Origin: Kribbella sp. NBC_00382
GTDB taxonomy: Bacteria > Actinomycetota > Actinomycetes > Propionibacteriales > Kribbellaceae
DNA: 64,000 nucleotides
Direction of reading: 5' to 3'
NCBI RefSeq assembly: GCF_036067295.1
Contig: NZ_CP107954.1
Span: 6,758,001 to 6,822,000, forward strand
Of this stretch, positions 50,203-58,026 are shown one piece after another; the stretch's first letter is position 1; each line of letters opens with the position of its first letter. The notes under the pieces were generated by a model. It did no database searches. It had not been told where the DNA came from and was given only the letters and a program-made list of their open reading frames with translations. The translations under genes and the position numbers were made by a program.

Positions 50203-51402
50203 CTAGCGCAGGCGCGCGGCGGAGTACACCATCAGAGCGCCGAAAATCGCTCCGATCAGCAGACAGGCCGGGCCGATGCCGGACAGGCTGATCAGCGCGC
50301 CGAAGGCGACCATCGCCACGGGCATCAGCGCCTCGTCGGAGAGGCTCACGATGCTGCTCGTCCGGCCGAGGTACGCGGGGTCGATCGTCTGCTGGAACGC
50401 GCCGGACAACTGCGCTGACGCTAGTCCCGCGGTGAACCCGATGAGACCCATCGCGATGAAGACGCCCGGTCTTGGCGTCAGACCGATCGCAGCGCAGGCC
50501 GCGGCCTGCAGGATCAGGACGATCATCCCGGCACGAGCCGCGTTGTTCGGGCGCCAGCGCATGGCCAGGATGGCGCCGACGGCTGCGCAGATGCCTGAGC
50601 AGGCTTGGAAGAGGCCCAATGCTCCGGCTCCCCAGCCGGACTGCGAGGTTCGCTGGACCAGGCCGACCGCGATGACCGGACCGACGCAGAGGTTGAGTCC
50701 GAAGAAGGCGATCACGAGGGTGCGGGCTTGGAGGTCGCGGCGGAGGTAGCTGAAGCCGGCGCGGAGGTCGGCGCGGATCGACGTACCGGTTGAGGCGGGT
50801 TGTGGGACTCGGGGGCGGACGACGAAGGCCAGGGCGAGGGCGATCAGGGCGAAGGAGACGGCGTCGACGAGCATCACGGAGGCGAGGCCGCCGTGGGCGA
50901 CGAGGAAGCCGCCGAGTGGGGCGCCGGCGAAGACTGCGAGGCGGCTGGCGAGTTGCTTGGCGGCGGCGAGGCTGACGAGGTCTTCGGGGCGGACCATTCG
51001 GCGCGGCATGGTGCCGGCGGCGGGGGTGTAGATCGCGTCGGAGGCGCCGAAGAGGATCGCGACCACGAGCAGCAGCGGGAGCGAGATGCCCTGCATGGTG
51101 GCGACCACGGCCGCGGAGGCGAGGACGACGATGCGGGCGAGGTTGGCGAGGATCATCGTGCGGCGGGCGTCGAGGCGGTCGGCCAGGGCGCCGCCGTACA
51201 GGAGCATGAGCGCCCGCGGGAGCGCGCCGACACCCATCACCAGCCCGGTCCCGGCAGGCGACGTCACCTGAGCAGCGCTCCAGGCAAGACCCACGTACCA
51301 GGCGACATCACCGACCTCGGACACCGCCGACGAGAAGATCCACCCCTGCACCCGCCGATCCCGCCGCAACGGGGGAAACACCGGGGCGACAGTCGTACTC
51401 AT
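50203..51402 (-). CDS. MFS transporter
   Basis: The 399-residue protein has 12 predicted helices of the enterobactin/macrolide-exporter-like MFS group: AVSEVGDVAWYVGLAW near residue 25 and GGALADRLDARRTM near 70. Its ATG overlaps the stop of the upstream ArsR-type regulator (ATGA), so the two are made together. It probably exports a toxic compound sensed by the regulator; the compound is unknown. Confidence 0.85.
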   Translation of the reverse strand: MSTTVAPVFPPLRRDRRVQGWIFSSAVSEVGDVAWYVGLAWSAAQVTSPAGTGLVMGVGALPRALMLLYGGALADRLDARRTMILANLARIVVLASAAVVATMQGISLPLLLVVAILFGASDAIYTPAAGTMPRRMVRPEDLVSLAAAKQLASRLAVFAGAPLGGFLVAHGGLASVMLVDAVSFALIALALAFVVRPRVPQPASTGTSIRADLRAGFSYLRRDLQARTLVIAFFGLNLCVGPVIAVGLVQRTSQSGWGAGALGLFQACSGICAAVGAILAMRWRPNNAARAGMIVLILQAAACAAIGLTPRPGVFIAMGLIGFTAGLASAQLSGAFQQTIDPAYLGRTSSIVSLSDEALMPVAMVAFGALISLSGIGPACLLIGAIFGALMVYSAARLR

Positions 51403-51965
51403 GGGCGGGCGGGGACGCCGTGGGCGAAGGCGAAGATTGTTTCGGCATCTTCGCCCGAGTCGGGGTTTTCGTAGTACTCCTGGATCAGGTCTTGGATCCG
51501 TCCGGACAGCTCAGTGAGGCGTTCAGGTGTCAATGTGAGCCAACTCTCGGTCGAGAACGCAGCCCGCACCCAGGGCTCGTCGTATTGCTGGCGATCTTCG
51601 AACCAGCCCCGCACTTTGGCCGTGTGATGGGCCAGGTTCACCTCCTCCGCGGTCGTCGCGACCAGCTCCGCAGCCGGGTCGCCGCCGGCGTCCGCGACGG
51701 ACCACGAGTACGACGCGTGCGCGCTGCGCCACCACCTTTCGCGCCGGTTCTTCGCGAGCTCCGGCGCCTCCTCGATCACCCCCGCTGCAGCGAGAACCTT
51801 GAGGTGATGCGACACATTTCCGACCAGTTCACCGGTCGCCTCGGCCAATCGGGACGCCGTCGACGGACCCTCGACGCCGATCAGGTCGATCAGCCGGCGC
51901 CGGAGCGGGTGATTGATCGCGGCGATCACGGAGCTGTCGGCGGTACGCCGGTTCGCGGGGCTCAT
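51399..51965 (-). CDS. ArsR-type transcriptional regulator
   Basis: The 188-residue protein has an N-terminal ArsR-like winged helix (INHPLRRRLIDLIGVEG near residue 17 and GNVSHHLKVLAAAGVIEE near 49) and an extra C-terminal region of about 100 residues. No metal-binding cysteine motif is seen, so it likely senses an organic ligand. A perfect 26-bp palindrome covers its promoter. It is co-translated with the MFS gene. Confidence 0.87.
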   Translation of the reverse strand: MSPANRRTADSSVIAAINHPLRRRLIDLIGVEGPSTASRLAEATGELVGNVSHHLKVLAAAGVIEEAPELAKNRRERWWRSAHASYSWSVADAGGDPAAELVATTAEEVNLAHHTAKVRGWFEDRQQYDEPWVRAAFSTESWLTLTPERLTELSGRIQDLIQEYYENPDSGEDAETIFAFAHGVPARP

Positions 51966-51972
51966 AGCGGTG

Positions 51973-52011
51973 AGACTATCTTCAACAAGAACTCTTGCAC
52001 AAGAGTTCTTG
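51973..52011 (-). promoter_or_regulatory. ArsR promoter with 12-2-12 palindromic operator
   Basis: CAAGAACTCTTG-CA-CAAGAGTTCTTG (51986-52011) is a perfect inverted repeat. In minus-strand sense it lies just upstream of TAGTCT (51978-51973), which ends 7 bases before the ATG at 51965. The operator covers the -35 region of a leaderless promoter. Confidence 0.75.
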
Positions 52012-52137
52012 CTGGTTACATTTCACGCCTGAATCAATCAGCAGCAGACTGGTACAGATAGCCACATCGTGAGATCGCATCTCACGATGCAGGAATGGGA
52101 GTTGATTTACCGGCTGATTCCACTGAGGCTTATCACC

Positions 52138-52230
52138 ATGCTCGCTGCCCGCTCGACTCATCTCGTAGGTCGGATTCACGTCGACCTCGGTCGCATGCGC
52201 AGCGCCATCTGTCGTCCTTCGATGCTCTGA
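52138..52230 (+). CDS. Cysteine-type leader peptide upstream of the sulfate reduction operon
   Basis: A 30-codon ORF encodes a peptide with HLVGRIHVDLGRMRSAICR near residues 8-26. The RIHVDL/SAxC pattern is that of the short leader peptides known upstream of cysteine and sulfite-reductase genes of Streptomyces and mycobacteria. One Cys codon (TGT) is near the end. It lies 120 bases before the reductase, and later GCTCGAA/TTCGAGC arms can pair. It likely controls the operon by ribosome stalling when Cys-tRNA is scarce. Confidence 0.72.
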   Translation: MLAARSTHLVGRIHVDLGRMRSAICRPSML

Positions 52231-52349
52231 CAGCCACCCCGCTCGAAACATCTGCTGGGTGCGCACCGCGCAGACCAGATCGAATCGACGACGCTTCGAG
52301 CTAGCCTCACGCGGACGCACCTGTCTCTAGGACAAGGACACCGTTCCGG

Positions 52350-54044
52350 ATGACTGGCGTCTCCTCCCCACAGCAAGCCCGCAAAGCCCCGCGCCCCCGC
52401 AAGGGCAAGGGCGAAGGCCAATGGGCGCTCGGCTACCGCGAGCCGCTGAACAAGAACGAAGAGAACAAGAAGAACGACGACGGCCTGAACGTCCGGGCCC
52501 GGATCGAGAACATCTATGCCCACCGCGGGTTCGACTCGATCGACCCGGCCGACCTGCGCGGCCGGTTCCGCTGGTGGGGTCTCTACACCCAGCGCAAGCC
52601 CGGGATCGACGGCGGCAAGACCGCCACCCTCGAGCCGGAGGAGCTGGACGACAAGTACTTCATGCTCCGGGTCCGGATCGAAGGCGGCCAGCTGAGCGCC
52701 GAGCAGCTCCGGGTGATCGCGGAGGTGTCCAGCACCTACGCCCGCGACACTGCCGACATCACCGACCGGCAGAACATCCAGCTGCACTGGATCCGGGTCG
52801 AGGACATCCCGGCCATCTGGCAGAAGCTCGAGGCGGTCGGCCTCTACACCACAGAGGCCTGTGGTGACGTCCCGCGCGTGATCATCTCCAGCCCGGTTGC
52901 CGGGATCGCCGCGGACGAGATCATCGACCCGACGCCGGCCATCGACGACATCGTCGAGCGGTACATCGGTACCACCGAGTTCTCCAACCTGCCGCGCAAG
53001 TTCAAGACCGCGATGACCGGCCACCCGTCGCACGACGTGGTGCCGGAGGTCAACGACATCAGCTTCGTCGGCGTCGTCCACCCCGAGCACGGGCCGGGCT
53101 TCGACCTCTGGGTCGGCGGCGGCCTGTCCACCAACCCGATGCTCGCTCAGCGCGTCGGGGCGTGGATCCCGCTGGACGAAGTACACCTGGCCTGGAAGGG
53201 CGTCATCGGGATCTTCCGCGACTACGGGTACCGCCGGCTGCGGACCCGGGCGCGGTTGAAGTACCTGGTCGCCGACTGGGGCATGGAGAAGTTCCGCGAG
53301 ATCCTCGAGAGCGACAAGTACCTCGGCCGCAAGCTGATCGACGGACCCGCGCCCGAGATCCCCGCAGTACAAGGCGATCACGTCGGCGTGCACAAGCAGA
53401 AGGACGGCCGGTACTACGTGGGCGTCGCTCCCGTCGTCGGGCGGGTCTCGGGGAGCGCTCTCGCCAAGGTGGCCGATGTCGTCGCGGCGCACGGTTCGGA
53501 CCGGATCCGCACCACCGCGCAGCAGAAGTTCATCGTGCTCGACGTCGAGGAGTCGAAGGTCGAGTCGCTCGTCGCCGCACTGGACGACCTCGGCTTCCAG
53601 GCCCGGCCGTCGGCCTGGCGGCGGAACACGATGGCCTGCACCGGCATCGAGTTCTGCAAGCTGGCGATCGTCGAGACCAAGGCCCGCGCCGCCGAGCTGA
53701 TCAACGAGCTCGAGGAGCGGATCCCCGATCTCGACACGCCGATCACGGTGAACGTGAACGGCTGCCCGAACTCCTGCGCCCGGATCCAGGTCGCCGACAT
53801 CGGCCTCAAGGGCCAGCTGGTACTCGATGCCGAGGGCAAGCAAGTACCGGGCTACCAGGTGCACCTCGGTGGCGGGCTCGGCCTGGACGCCGGCTTCGGC
53901 CGCAAGCTGCGTGGCCACAAGGTCACCTCCGAGGGACTCGCCGACTACGTCGAGCGGATCACCCAGAACTACCTGAAAGAGCGGTCCGAGGGCGAGCGCT
54001 TCGCCCAGTGGGTCGTCCGTGCCGAGGAAGGAGCTTTGCAATGA
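52350..54044 (+). CDS. sirA: Ferredoxin-dependent sulfite reductase
   Basis: The 564-residue hemoprotein reduces sulfite to sulfide. Both halves of the siroheme-type repeat are present; the [4Fe-4S]/siroheme ligands are in TACTGIEFC near residue 429-437 and NGCPNSC near 470-476. RWWGLYTQR near 74 and TDRQNIQLHW near 140 are typical substrate-side motifs. It is the first gene of an overlapping operon (reductase, zinc ribbon, cysH, cysD, cysN, chelatase) and lies behind a leader peptide. Confidence 0.92.
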   Translation: MTGVSSPQQARKAPRPRKGKGEGQWALGYREPLNKNEENKKNDDGLNVRARIENIYAHRGFDSIDPADLRGRFRWWGLYTQRKPGIDGGKTATLEPEELDDKYFMLRVRIEGGQLSAEQLRVIAEVSSTYARDTADITDRQNIQLHWIRVEDIPAIWQKLEAVGLYTTEACGDVPRVIISSPVAGIAADEIIDPTPAIDDIVERYIGTTEFSNLPRKFKTAMTGHPSHDVVPEVNDISFVGVVHPEHGPGFDLWVGGGLSTNPMLAQRVGAWIPLDEVHLAWKGVIGIFRDYGYRRLRTRARLKYLVADWGMEKFREILESDKYLGRKLIDGPAPEIPAVQGDHVGVHKQKDGRYYVGVAPVVGRVSGSALAKVADVVAAHGSDRIRTTAQQKFIVLDVEESKVESLVAALDDLGFQARPSAWRRNTMACTGIEFCKLAIVETKARAAELINELEERIPDLDTPITVNVNGCPNSCARIQVADIGLKGQLVLDAEGKQVPGYQVHLGGGLGLDAGFGRKLRGHKVTSEGLADYVERITQNYLKERSEGERFAQWVVRAEEGALQ

Positions 54045-54190
54045 GTGAGCGAGCAGCACCGTTGTACTGCCCGTACTGCGGTGACGAGGACTTGCGTCCT
54101 TCCGAAGAGGGTCACGGCGCGTGGGAGTGCCGCCCTTGTGCACGGGTGTTCCAGCTGAAGATGATCGGACTGCGGGTGAGCGTCGAATGA
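54041..54190 (+). CDS. Small zinc-ribbon protein of the sulfite reductase operon
   Basis: A 49-residue ORF overlaps the reductase stop (ATGA) and the next gene start (ATGA). It has a zinc-ribbon pattern, CPYCG near residue 10 and CRPC near 30. Similar tiny proteins follow sulfite reductase in other actinobacteria, so it is probably real although short. Its function may be assembly or electron transfer; unknown. Confidence 0.8.
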   Translation: MSERAAPLYCPYCGDEDLRPSEEGHGAWECRPCARVFQLKMIGLRVSVE

Positions 54191-54870
54191 ATGCCTTGAA
54201 GGAACTCGCCGAGGAGGCGAACGAACGACTAGCCGACGCCTCGGCGCTGGAGGTGCTGGCGTGGGCGCGGGAGACGTTCGGTGACGAGCTGGTGGTGACC
54301 GCGTCGATGGCCGACGGAGCACTCCCCCACCTGGCGGCTGAGGCGGCGCCCGGCGTCGACGTGCTGTTCCTCGACACCGGCTACCACTTCGCCGAGACGA
54401 TCGGCACCCGGGACGCGGTCGCCGCGACCCTTCCGATCCACCTGATCAACGCGACGCCGAAGCAGACGGTCGCCGAGCAGGACGCGGAGTACGGCAAGGA
54501 TCTGTTCGCCCGTGAGCCCGACAAGTGCTGTGCGATGCGCAAGGTCGAGCCGCTCAACCGGGTGCTGTCCGGCTACAAGGCGTGGGTCACCGGCGTACGC
54601 CGGGAAGAGGCGCCGACCCGGGCCAACACCCAGGTCGTCGAGTACGACGAGAAGCGCGACATGGTGAAGCTCAACCCGATCGCGCCGTGGACGCAGGCCG
54701 ACTTGGACGAGTACATCAACGACAACGGCGTACTGGTGAACCTGCTGCAGTACGACGGCTACCCGTCGATCGGCTGCCAGCCGTGCACCAAGCAGGTCGC
54801 TCCTGGCGAAGACCCGCGCAGCGGCCGGTGGGCCGGCCAGGGCAAGATCGAATGCGGGCTGCACACGTGA
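54187..54870 (+). CDS. cysH: Phosphoadenylyl/adenylyl-sulfate reductase
   Basis: The 227-residue enzyme reduces adenylyl sulfate to sulfite with thioredoxin. It has the two Cys pairs of the [4Fe-4S] form, KCCAMRK near 113 and IGCQPCTK near 196, with the catalytic ECGLHT at the C-terminus. These ligands mark an APS reductase, which agrees with the lack of APS kinase (cysC) in the cluster. ATG at 54187 overlaps the zinc-ribbon stop. Confidence 0.93.
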   Translation: MNALKELAEEANERLADASALEVLAWARETFGDELVVTASMADGALPHLAAEAAPGVDVLFLDTGYHFAETIGTRDAVAATLPIHLINATPKQTVAEQDAEYGKDLFAREPDKCCAMRKVEPLNRVLSGYKAWVTGVRREEAPTRANTQVVEYDEKRDMVKLNPIAPWTQADLDEYINDNGVLVNLLQYDGYPSIGCQPCTKQVAPGEDPRSGRWAGQGKIECGLHT

Positions 54871-55781
54871 CCGCGGTGATCAGCGCGCCAGTGGCGACCG
54901 AGCTGGACGCGCTCGAGAGCGAGTCGATCTTCATCTTCCGTGAGGTGGCGGCGGAGTTCGAGCGGCCGGTGATCCTGTTCTCCGGTGGCAAGGACTCGAT
55001 CGTGATGCTGCACCTGGCGCGCAAGGCGTTCGCGCCGGCGCCGGTGCCGTTCACGTTGCTGCACGTCGATACCGGGCACAACTTCACCGAGGTACTGGAG
55101 TATCGCGACGCGACCGTCGCGGCACTCGGGCTGCGGCTCGAGGTCGCCAAGGTCGAGGACTACCTGGCCGACGGCCGGCTCAGAGAGCGCTCTGACGGCA
55201 CCCGCAACCAGCTGCAGACCATTCCGTTGCTGGATGCAATCAACGGGCACCGGTTCGACGCGGTCTTCGGTGGCGGACGCCGTGACGAGGAACGCGCTCG
55301 GGCCAAGGAGCGGATCTACAGCCTTCGGGACGAGTTCGGCCAGTGGGACCCGCGCAACCAGCGGCCCGAGTTGTGGTCGCTCTACAACGGCAAGCACAAG
55401 CCGGGCGAGCACGTCCGGGTGTTCCCGCTGTCGAACTGGACCGAGCTGGACATCTGGAACTACATCGAGCGCGAAGAGATCCCGCTGCCGAGCATCTACT
55501 ACGCGCACGAGCGGGACGTGTTCGAGCGCGACGGCATGTTGCTTGCCGTCGGCCCCTACTCGCAGCCCCGCGCCGATGAGGACGTCACCCCCAGGGTGGT
55601 CCGCTATCGGACCGTCGGCGACATGTCCTGCACCGGGGCGGTCGCGAGCACCGCGGTCTCAGCGGCCGAGGTTGTCATCGAGGTCGCCGCGAGCGAGATC
55701 ACCGAGCGCGGCGCCACCCGCGCCGACGACCGGGCCAGCGAGGCCGCCATGGAAGACCGCAAACGAGAGGGGTACTTCTGA
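54867..55781 (+). CDS. cysD: Sulfate adenylyltransferase subunit 2
   Basis: The 304-residue catalytic subunit of ATP sulfurylase has the PP-loop SGGKDSIVM near residue 39 and the conserved GGGRRDEERARAKERI near 137. With CysN it makes adenylyl sulfate. Its GTG overlaps the cysH stop (GTGA). Its TGA overlaps the cysN ATG by one base. Confidence 0.94.
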   Translation: MTAVISAPVATELDALESESIFIFREVAAEFERPVILFSGGKDSIVMLHLARKAFAPAPVPFTLLHVDTGHNFTEVLEYRDATVAALGLRLEVAKVEDYLADGRLRERSDGTRNQLQTIPLLDAINGHRFDAVFGGGRRDEERARAKERIYSLRDEFGQWDPRNQRPELWSLYNGKHKPGEHVRVFPLSNWTELDIWNYIEREEIPLPSIYYAHERDVFERDGMLLAVGPYSQPRADEDVTPRVVRYRTVGDMSCTGAVASTAVSAAEVVIEVAASEITERGATRADDRASEAAMEDRKREGYF

Positions 55782-57094
55782 TGAGCGCCCTGATCCAGCG
55801 GCAGCTGCTGCGGCTCGCCACGGCGGGCTCGGTCGACGACGGCAAGTCCACGCTGGTCGGACGGCTGCTGCACGACTGCAAGGCCATCCTCGCCGACCAG
55901 ATCGCGCACGTTCAGCACGTCTCGTCCAGTCGCGGCTCGGGTGACTTCGACTTCGCTCTGCTCACCGACGGTCTGCGGGCCGAACGCGAACAGGGCATCA
56001 CGATCGACGTCGCCTACCGGTACTTCGCGACCGACAAGCGCTCCTTCATCCTGGCCGACTGCCCCGGGCACGTGCAGTACACCCGGAACACGGTCACCGG
56101 AGCGTCGACGGCGGATGTCGTGATCATCCTGGTCGATGCGCGGCACGGCGTACTGGAGCAGACCCGGCGGCACCTCGCCGTGGCCGGCCTGCTCCGGGTC
56201 CCGCACGTGGTGCTGGCGGTCAACAAGATCGACCTGGTCGGGTACGACGAGGCCGTGTTCAAGGGCATCGCCAAAGATGTCTCGCAACTGGCCGACCAGC
56301 TCGACATCGGCGACGTGCAGGCGATCCCGGTCTCCGCGCTCGTCGGCGACAATGTCGTGGAGCGCTCTCCGGCCACTACCTGGTACGACGGGCCGACGCT
56401 GCTCGAGTACCTGGAGAACGCGACCGGCCGCGACGACATCTCGGCCCAGCCGCTGCGCTTCCCGGTGCAGTACGTGATCCGGCCGCAGACCGACGACCAG
56501 TACCGCGACTATCGCGGGTACACCGGAACCGTTGCCTCAGGCACCGTGTCGGTCGGCGACCAGGTGATCGTGCTTCCCGCAGGGCGGCGTACGTCGGTCT
56601 CCGGGATCGACCACGCCGTCATCAGCGCCACCAGTACCGCCGTCGCCGAGCGGCCGTCCGCGGTCGCCGGTGAGGCCATCACTGTCCGGCTCGCAGACGA
56701 CCTCGACGTCGCCCGTGGATCGGTCATCGTTTCCGCCGACTCCTCCCCCGGCACCCGCCGGGAACTGGCGGCCACCCTGTGCTGGCTGTCGGACCGTCCG
56801 CTGACCGTGGGCGCCCGGCTGCTGATCAAGCACACCACCACTACTGCCCAGGCGATCGTCACCAAGATCAACGGTGCGCTCGATGTAAGTGGCACAGGCA
56901 CGCTCTCCGTTTTGCCGGCCACCGGGCTCGAACTCAACGACATCGGCAAGGTGCAGCTCAAAATCGCCGCACCACTCGCCGCTGACCCGTACTCCAGCAA
57001 CAACATCACCGGATCGTTCCTGCTGATCGACGCCCACGACGGGTGGACGCTGGCGGCCGGAATGATCGACGACGAAGAAGGGGAACTGCTGTGA
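55781..57094 (+). CDS. cysN: Sulfate adenylyltransferase subunit 1
   Basis: The 437-residue GTPase subunit has G1 GSVDDGKST near residue 16, DCPGH near 90 and NKIDL near 147, followed by EF-Tu-like beta domains. GTP hydrolysis drives APS synthesis by CysD. It ends without a fused APS kinase domain, unlike the CysNC fusions of mycobacteria, in line with the APS-type CysH. Confidence 0.93.
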   Translation: MSALIQRQLLRLATAGSVDDGKSTLVGRLLHDCKAILADQIAHVQHVSSSRGSGDFDFALLTDGLRAEREQGITIDVAYRYFATDKRSFILADCPGHVQYTRNTVTGASTADVVIILVDARHGVLEQTRRHLAVAGLLRVPHVVLAVNKIDLVGYDEAVFKGIAKDVSQLADQLDIGDVQAIPVSALVGDNVVERSPATTWYDGPTLLEYLENATGRDDISAQPLRFPVQYVIRPQTDDQYRDYRGYTGTVASGTVSVGDQVIVLPAGRRTSVSGIDHAVISATSTAVAERPSAVAGEAITVRLADDLDVARGSVIVSADSSPGTRRELAATLCWLSDRPLTVGARLLIKHTTTTAQAIVTKINGALDVSGTGTLSVLPATGLELNDIGKVQLKIAAPLAADPYSSNNITGSFLLIDAHDGWTLAAGMIDDEEGELL

Positions 57095-57885
57095 CCGCAC
57101 CAGCGCTCGTAGTCCTCGCCCACGGCAGCCGCGATCCGCGATCGGCCGCCACCGTCCACTCGCTGGTCGCGTGCCTGCGCGAGATGCGGGACGACCTGCG
57201 GATCGAAGCCTCCTTCCTCGACCACTGCCCGCCGACGCCGTACCAGGTGATCGGGAAACTCGCCGCCGAGGGCGTCGAGGAGGTGGTGGTGCTGCCGTTG
57301 CTGCTGTCCACCGCCTTCCATGCGCGGACCGACATCCCGGCCGTCATCGACGAGTCGCGCAGCCGGTTCCCGGACCTGCGGATCATCGCCTCCGACGTGC
57401 TCGGGTACGACGACACGCTGCTCGACGTCCTCGACCGCCGGATGCGCGCCGAGCTCAAGGACGGCCGGGTGCGTGAACTCGACGCGCTCGTACTGGCGTG
57501 CGCCGGCTCGAGCGACGCCCAGGCCAACGCAGCCGTCACCCGGCTCGCCAGGCTCTGGGGTCAGCGCCACAAGCTCCCGGTGACCGCAGCCTTCACCACA
57601 GCCGCCACCCCGAGCCCGGCTGAAGCCGTCCTCCAGTGGCGCCTCGAAGGCCGTCGTCACGTAGCCGTCGGCTCCTTCTTCCTAGCTCCCGGGGTCCTCC
57701 CCGACCGAGCCGAAGAAATGTCCCGCAAGGCCGGCGCTGTAGCTGTCTCCCGCCCGCTAGGAGTAAGCGCCGAAGTAGCCCGCCTAGTCCTCCTCCGCTA
57801 CGGCGTAGCCGGCCTAGACCTCCTCACGCTGGCACCGGCGCCTCGCCCGGTGCTCATGCGCCCGGAGCTGGTTCGGACCGCCTGA
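57091..57885 (+). CDS. Sirohydrochlorin chelatase-like protein (CbiX)
   Basis: The 264-residue protein has two CbiX-type halves: LAHGSRDPRSAATVH near residue 9 and VLPLLLSTAFHARTDIP near 66 with the metal-binding His, then a second repeat with VGSFFLAPGVLPDR near 203. It probably inserts iron into sirohydrochlorin to make siroheme for the reductase in the same operon. The GTG at 57091 overlaps the cysN stop. Confidence 0.87.
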   Translation: MTAPALVVLAHGSRDPRSAATVHSLVACLREMRDDLRIEASFLDHCPPTPYQVIGKLAAEGVEEVVVLPLLLSTAFHARTDIPAVIDESRSRFPDLRIIASDVLGYDDTLLDVLDRRMRAELKDGRVRELDALVLACAGSSDAQANAAVTRLARLWGQRHKLPVTAAFTTAATPSPAEAVLQWRLEGRRHVAVGSFFLAPGVLPDRAEEMSRKAGAVAVSRPLGVSAEVARLVLLRYGVAGLDLLTLAPAPRPVLMRPELVRTA

Positions 57886-57902
57886 CCTCGCACCAGCACC
57901 AG

Positions 57903-57935
57903 AACCCCGCCGGGAAGCACGTCCCCGGCGGGGTT
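57903..57935 (+). terminator. Terminator of the sulfate reduction operon
   Basis: AACCCCGCCGGG and CCCGGCGGGGTT form a perfect 12-bp stem with a 9-base loop, followed by CCGTTTCTCC, 18 bases after the chelatase stop. Confidence 0.85.
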
Positions 57936-58026
57936 CCGTTTCTCCGGGGACGGTTGTACCTTCTGTCGCTAGTGGGACTGACCGGGCTTGGGGGATCTTG
58001 CGCGGCTGTTCAGGGGGAGGGCCGAC

